Assembly (NCBI GenBank): GCA_955652245.1
Contig: CATPAV010000179.1
Location: forward strand, 1-6,813
From: an uncultured Candidatus Udaeobacter sp.
GTDB lineage: Bacteria; Verrucomicrobiota; Verrucomicrobiia; Chthoniobacterales; UBA10450
Length of the DNA stretch: 6,813 nt
Reading direction: 5' to 3'
Part shown: one piece after another, positions 5,417-6,813 of the stretch
How the letters are laid out: each line of letters starts with the position of its first letter
How positions within the stretch are numbered: position 1 is the stretch's first letter
Program-made: the position numbers and the translations under genes
Notes under the pieces: model-generated
What the model was told of the DNA's origin: nothing
Database searches by the model: none
The model's input: the letters and a program-made list of their open reading frames with translations, nothing else

Positions 5417-6813
5417 CTATCGCATGCCTTCGAGAGAAACTGTCGGCAAGTATTCGCCGAGTTCCCGGCGTTTCCACCACGCGCCAGTTTGTCCATGCTC
5501 GTCCGCTGTTGTGAATCGATAGCGATACAAGATCGCGCGGACGTAGCGCGGCGGCTGATTTGGAAACGGGTCATGCGCAAACAACTGCGCGACGTCCCGC
5601 TTTCCCTCGAGCAAACATATGGCGAGCCGGATGAGCCAGGGATTTTGTTGCGCGGTTCCCAGCGCGGCGAACCACATCTGCCAATCGAGTCGCGGCTGAT
5701 GTGGCGCGCACCAGCCGGGCGCGCGTTTTAGATCGCCCGGTTTCCATTTGAATTCGTAAGGCAGCCAATCGATGCCATCTGCGCTGCCTTCGATCACAAT
5801 CTCGCGGCGATCCTTCGTCATTACGCGAAAAAGTCCGTAGCCGTTCACGATCCGGAACGGTTCGAGATGTTCGTAAGCAAACGCGAGCCGGCGCGGCCAT
5901 TGTGCGTCCGGTCTAAATGCATTGAAAATGAGCCATGCATTGATTGGCAAAGAAACGATGATCACGACGATCGCACCGCAGATGGACAATTGACGACTGT
6001 AGCGGCGGTGTATGACCGTCGCATATTTTCGAACGAGCGTTGCGTCATCAATTAGCAGCAGACAAAGCGCAATCGTGAGCAGATTGAAAAAGCAATAGTT
6101 GCCAGTGATGGCGATCACGACTTGCAAAAAAATCATCAATCCAGCGGCAATCAGCCGCGGACGCCGCGGCGCCCAGATAAAAAAGGGAACGATGATTTCG
6201 ACGACCAGGCAAAATGCGACCGAGAAATGTTTGAACCATTCCGGGCTCTGATCGGCCCACCAACCGAACATCGTTGGTAGCGGTTGCGACCAGTAATGGT
6301 AATCGAGCGCCGTCAGGTTCCACCAACAATCATCGCCGCAGGTGAGCTTCACCACGCCGGACATCAGCATTAGTTTAAAAAGGAGCAGCTTGAGCAAAAA
6401 CAGCGCGGCGCGAGAGACTGGCGTTTCTTGTCCGCGCTTTTTCCAAAGCTGCCATGGCGCGAGAAAGATCGACAAGAAACCGGCCTCGAGCAGCAAGATG
6501 TCCCATTGAAAACTGAGGAAGGTTTGTCCGGCGATGGTCAGCGAGAGATAAGAAACGAAAAGAGCGGTCAGACAGATCGCCGGCGCAATTCCTAAAACCA
6601 GCAACAAAGAGAAAGCCACGCCGCCGCCGCAGAGGAAATGGAGGAAGGTGTTACTGGAGTTGAACCAGCAAAGTGTGGGCAACAGCGAGTAAGCCTGTCG
6701 GCCCAATTGTTCATGAACTGCCGGTAGAAACTGATTTATGGGAGAAATTCCGCTGCGGCCAACGAGTCCGTCCACTTGCACCCAAAGTGAAACGAACGCG
6801 ATTAAATATATGA
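5417..6813 (-). CDS. Lipase maturation factor family membrane protein, 5' end outside window
   Basis: A polytopic membrane protein of the LMF1/LMF2 family (DUF1222). The frame stays open to the right edge: upstream of the GTG at 6781 it reads IYLIAFVSLW, a family-typical lead into VQVDGLVG, so that GTG is internal and the true start lies beyond 6813. Numbering from that GTG, conserved blocks are FQWDILLLEAGFLSIFLAPW (91-110), KLMLMSGVVKLTCGD (136-150), WWNLTALDYHYWSQPLPT (153-170), WPRRLA (295-300), VNGYGLFRVMTKDRREIVIE (312-331) and APGWCAPHQPRLDWQMWFAA (354-373). Several membrane helices span about 43-285, and the C-terminal third is a soluble domain with many Trp and Tyr. In animals LMF1 is an ER protein needed for folding of dimeric lipases; the role of bacterial homologues is not established and no lipase gene is nearby. 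It ends in TAG at 5417, about 57 bp before the IF-1 start. Confidence 0.93.
   Translation of the reverse strand, partial: IYLIAFVSLWVQVDGLVGRSGISPINQFLPAVHEQLGRQAYSLLPTLCWFNSSNTFLHFLCGGGVAFSLLLVLGIAPAICLTALFVSYLSLTIAGQTFLSFQWDILLLEAGFLSIFLAPWQLWKKRGQETPVSRAALFLLKLLLFKLMLMSGVVKLTCGDDCWWNLTALDYHYWSQPLPTMFGWWADQSPEWFKHFSVAFCLVVEIIVPFFIWAPRRPRLIAAGLMIFLQVVIAITGNYCFFNLLTIALCLLLIDDATLVRKYATVIHRRYSRQLSICGAIVVIIVSLPINAWLIFNAFRPDAQWPRRLAFAYEHLEPFRIVNGYGLFRVMTKDRREIVIEGSADGIDWLPYEFKWKPGDLKRAPGWCAPHQPRLDWQMWFAALGTAQQNPWLIRLAICLLEGKRDVAQLFAHDPFPNQPPRYVRAILYRYRFTTADEHGQTGAWWKRRELGEYLPTVSLEGMR

Noticed and set aside
6779..6781. GTG as the start of the lipase maturation factor gene
   Set aside because: The frame continues upstream to the window edge with family-like residues IYLIAFVSLW, so the start is outside the window.
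1..6813. Mobile element, CRISPR array, defence system or biosynthetic cluster
   Set aside because: No transposase or integrase motifs, spaced repeats, or defence and biosynthesis domains are visible. All sizeable frames are accounted for by housekeeping or envelope genes.

Overview
The window (6813 bases, moderately GC-rich) reads as ordinary chromosomal DNA of a Gram-negative, probably soil or freshwater bacterium. Three things point this way: an RND efflux pump, two type IV pilus retraction ATPases, and a bacterial lipase-maturation-factor-like membrane protein. The style of the proteins, the tandem PilT pair and the frequent lack of clear Shine-Dalgarno sites would fit Verrucomicrobiota, but that placement is an inference and no marker in the window settles it.

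Layout. On the + strand, bases 1-331 are the C-terminal tail of an RND inner-membrane pump. A zinc-dependent alcohol dehydrogenase follows 22 bp later (354-1349). Everything after that lies on the - strand. Two tandem PilT-type ATPases (3684-2581, then 2559-1393) converge on the dehydrogenase. Upstream of them is a compact envelope-stress-type cassette: a DUF883/YqjD-ElaB-like protein (4965-4621), a two-helix YqjE/holin-X-like protein (4607-4176) and a YqjK/DUF3618-like protein (4218-3829), the last two overlapping by 43 bp. Further upstream is infA for translation initiation factor IF-1 (5359-5140), broken by one extra base in a five-A run. Last is a lipase maturation factor family membrane protein (from 5417) whose reading frame stays open to the right edge, so its start lies outside the window.

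How the genes relate. The two PilT paralogues probably power or tune pilus retraction together. The DUF883, holin-X and DUF3618 trio is a recurrent inner-membrane set, linked in E. coli to stationary phase and ribosome binding. The RND tail and dehydrogenase may be co-transcribed but share no obvious pathway. No mobile element, CRISPR array, tRNA or rRNA was found. I do not see a new defence or biosynthetic system. The most notable point is the single-base frameshift in infA: removing one base restores a 72-residue IF-1 exactly.
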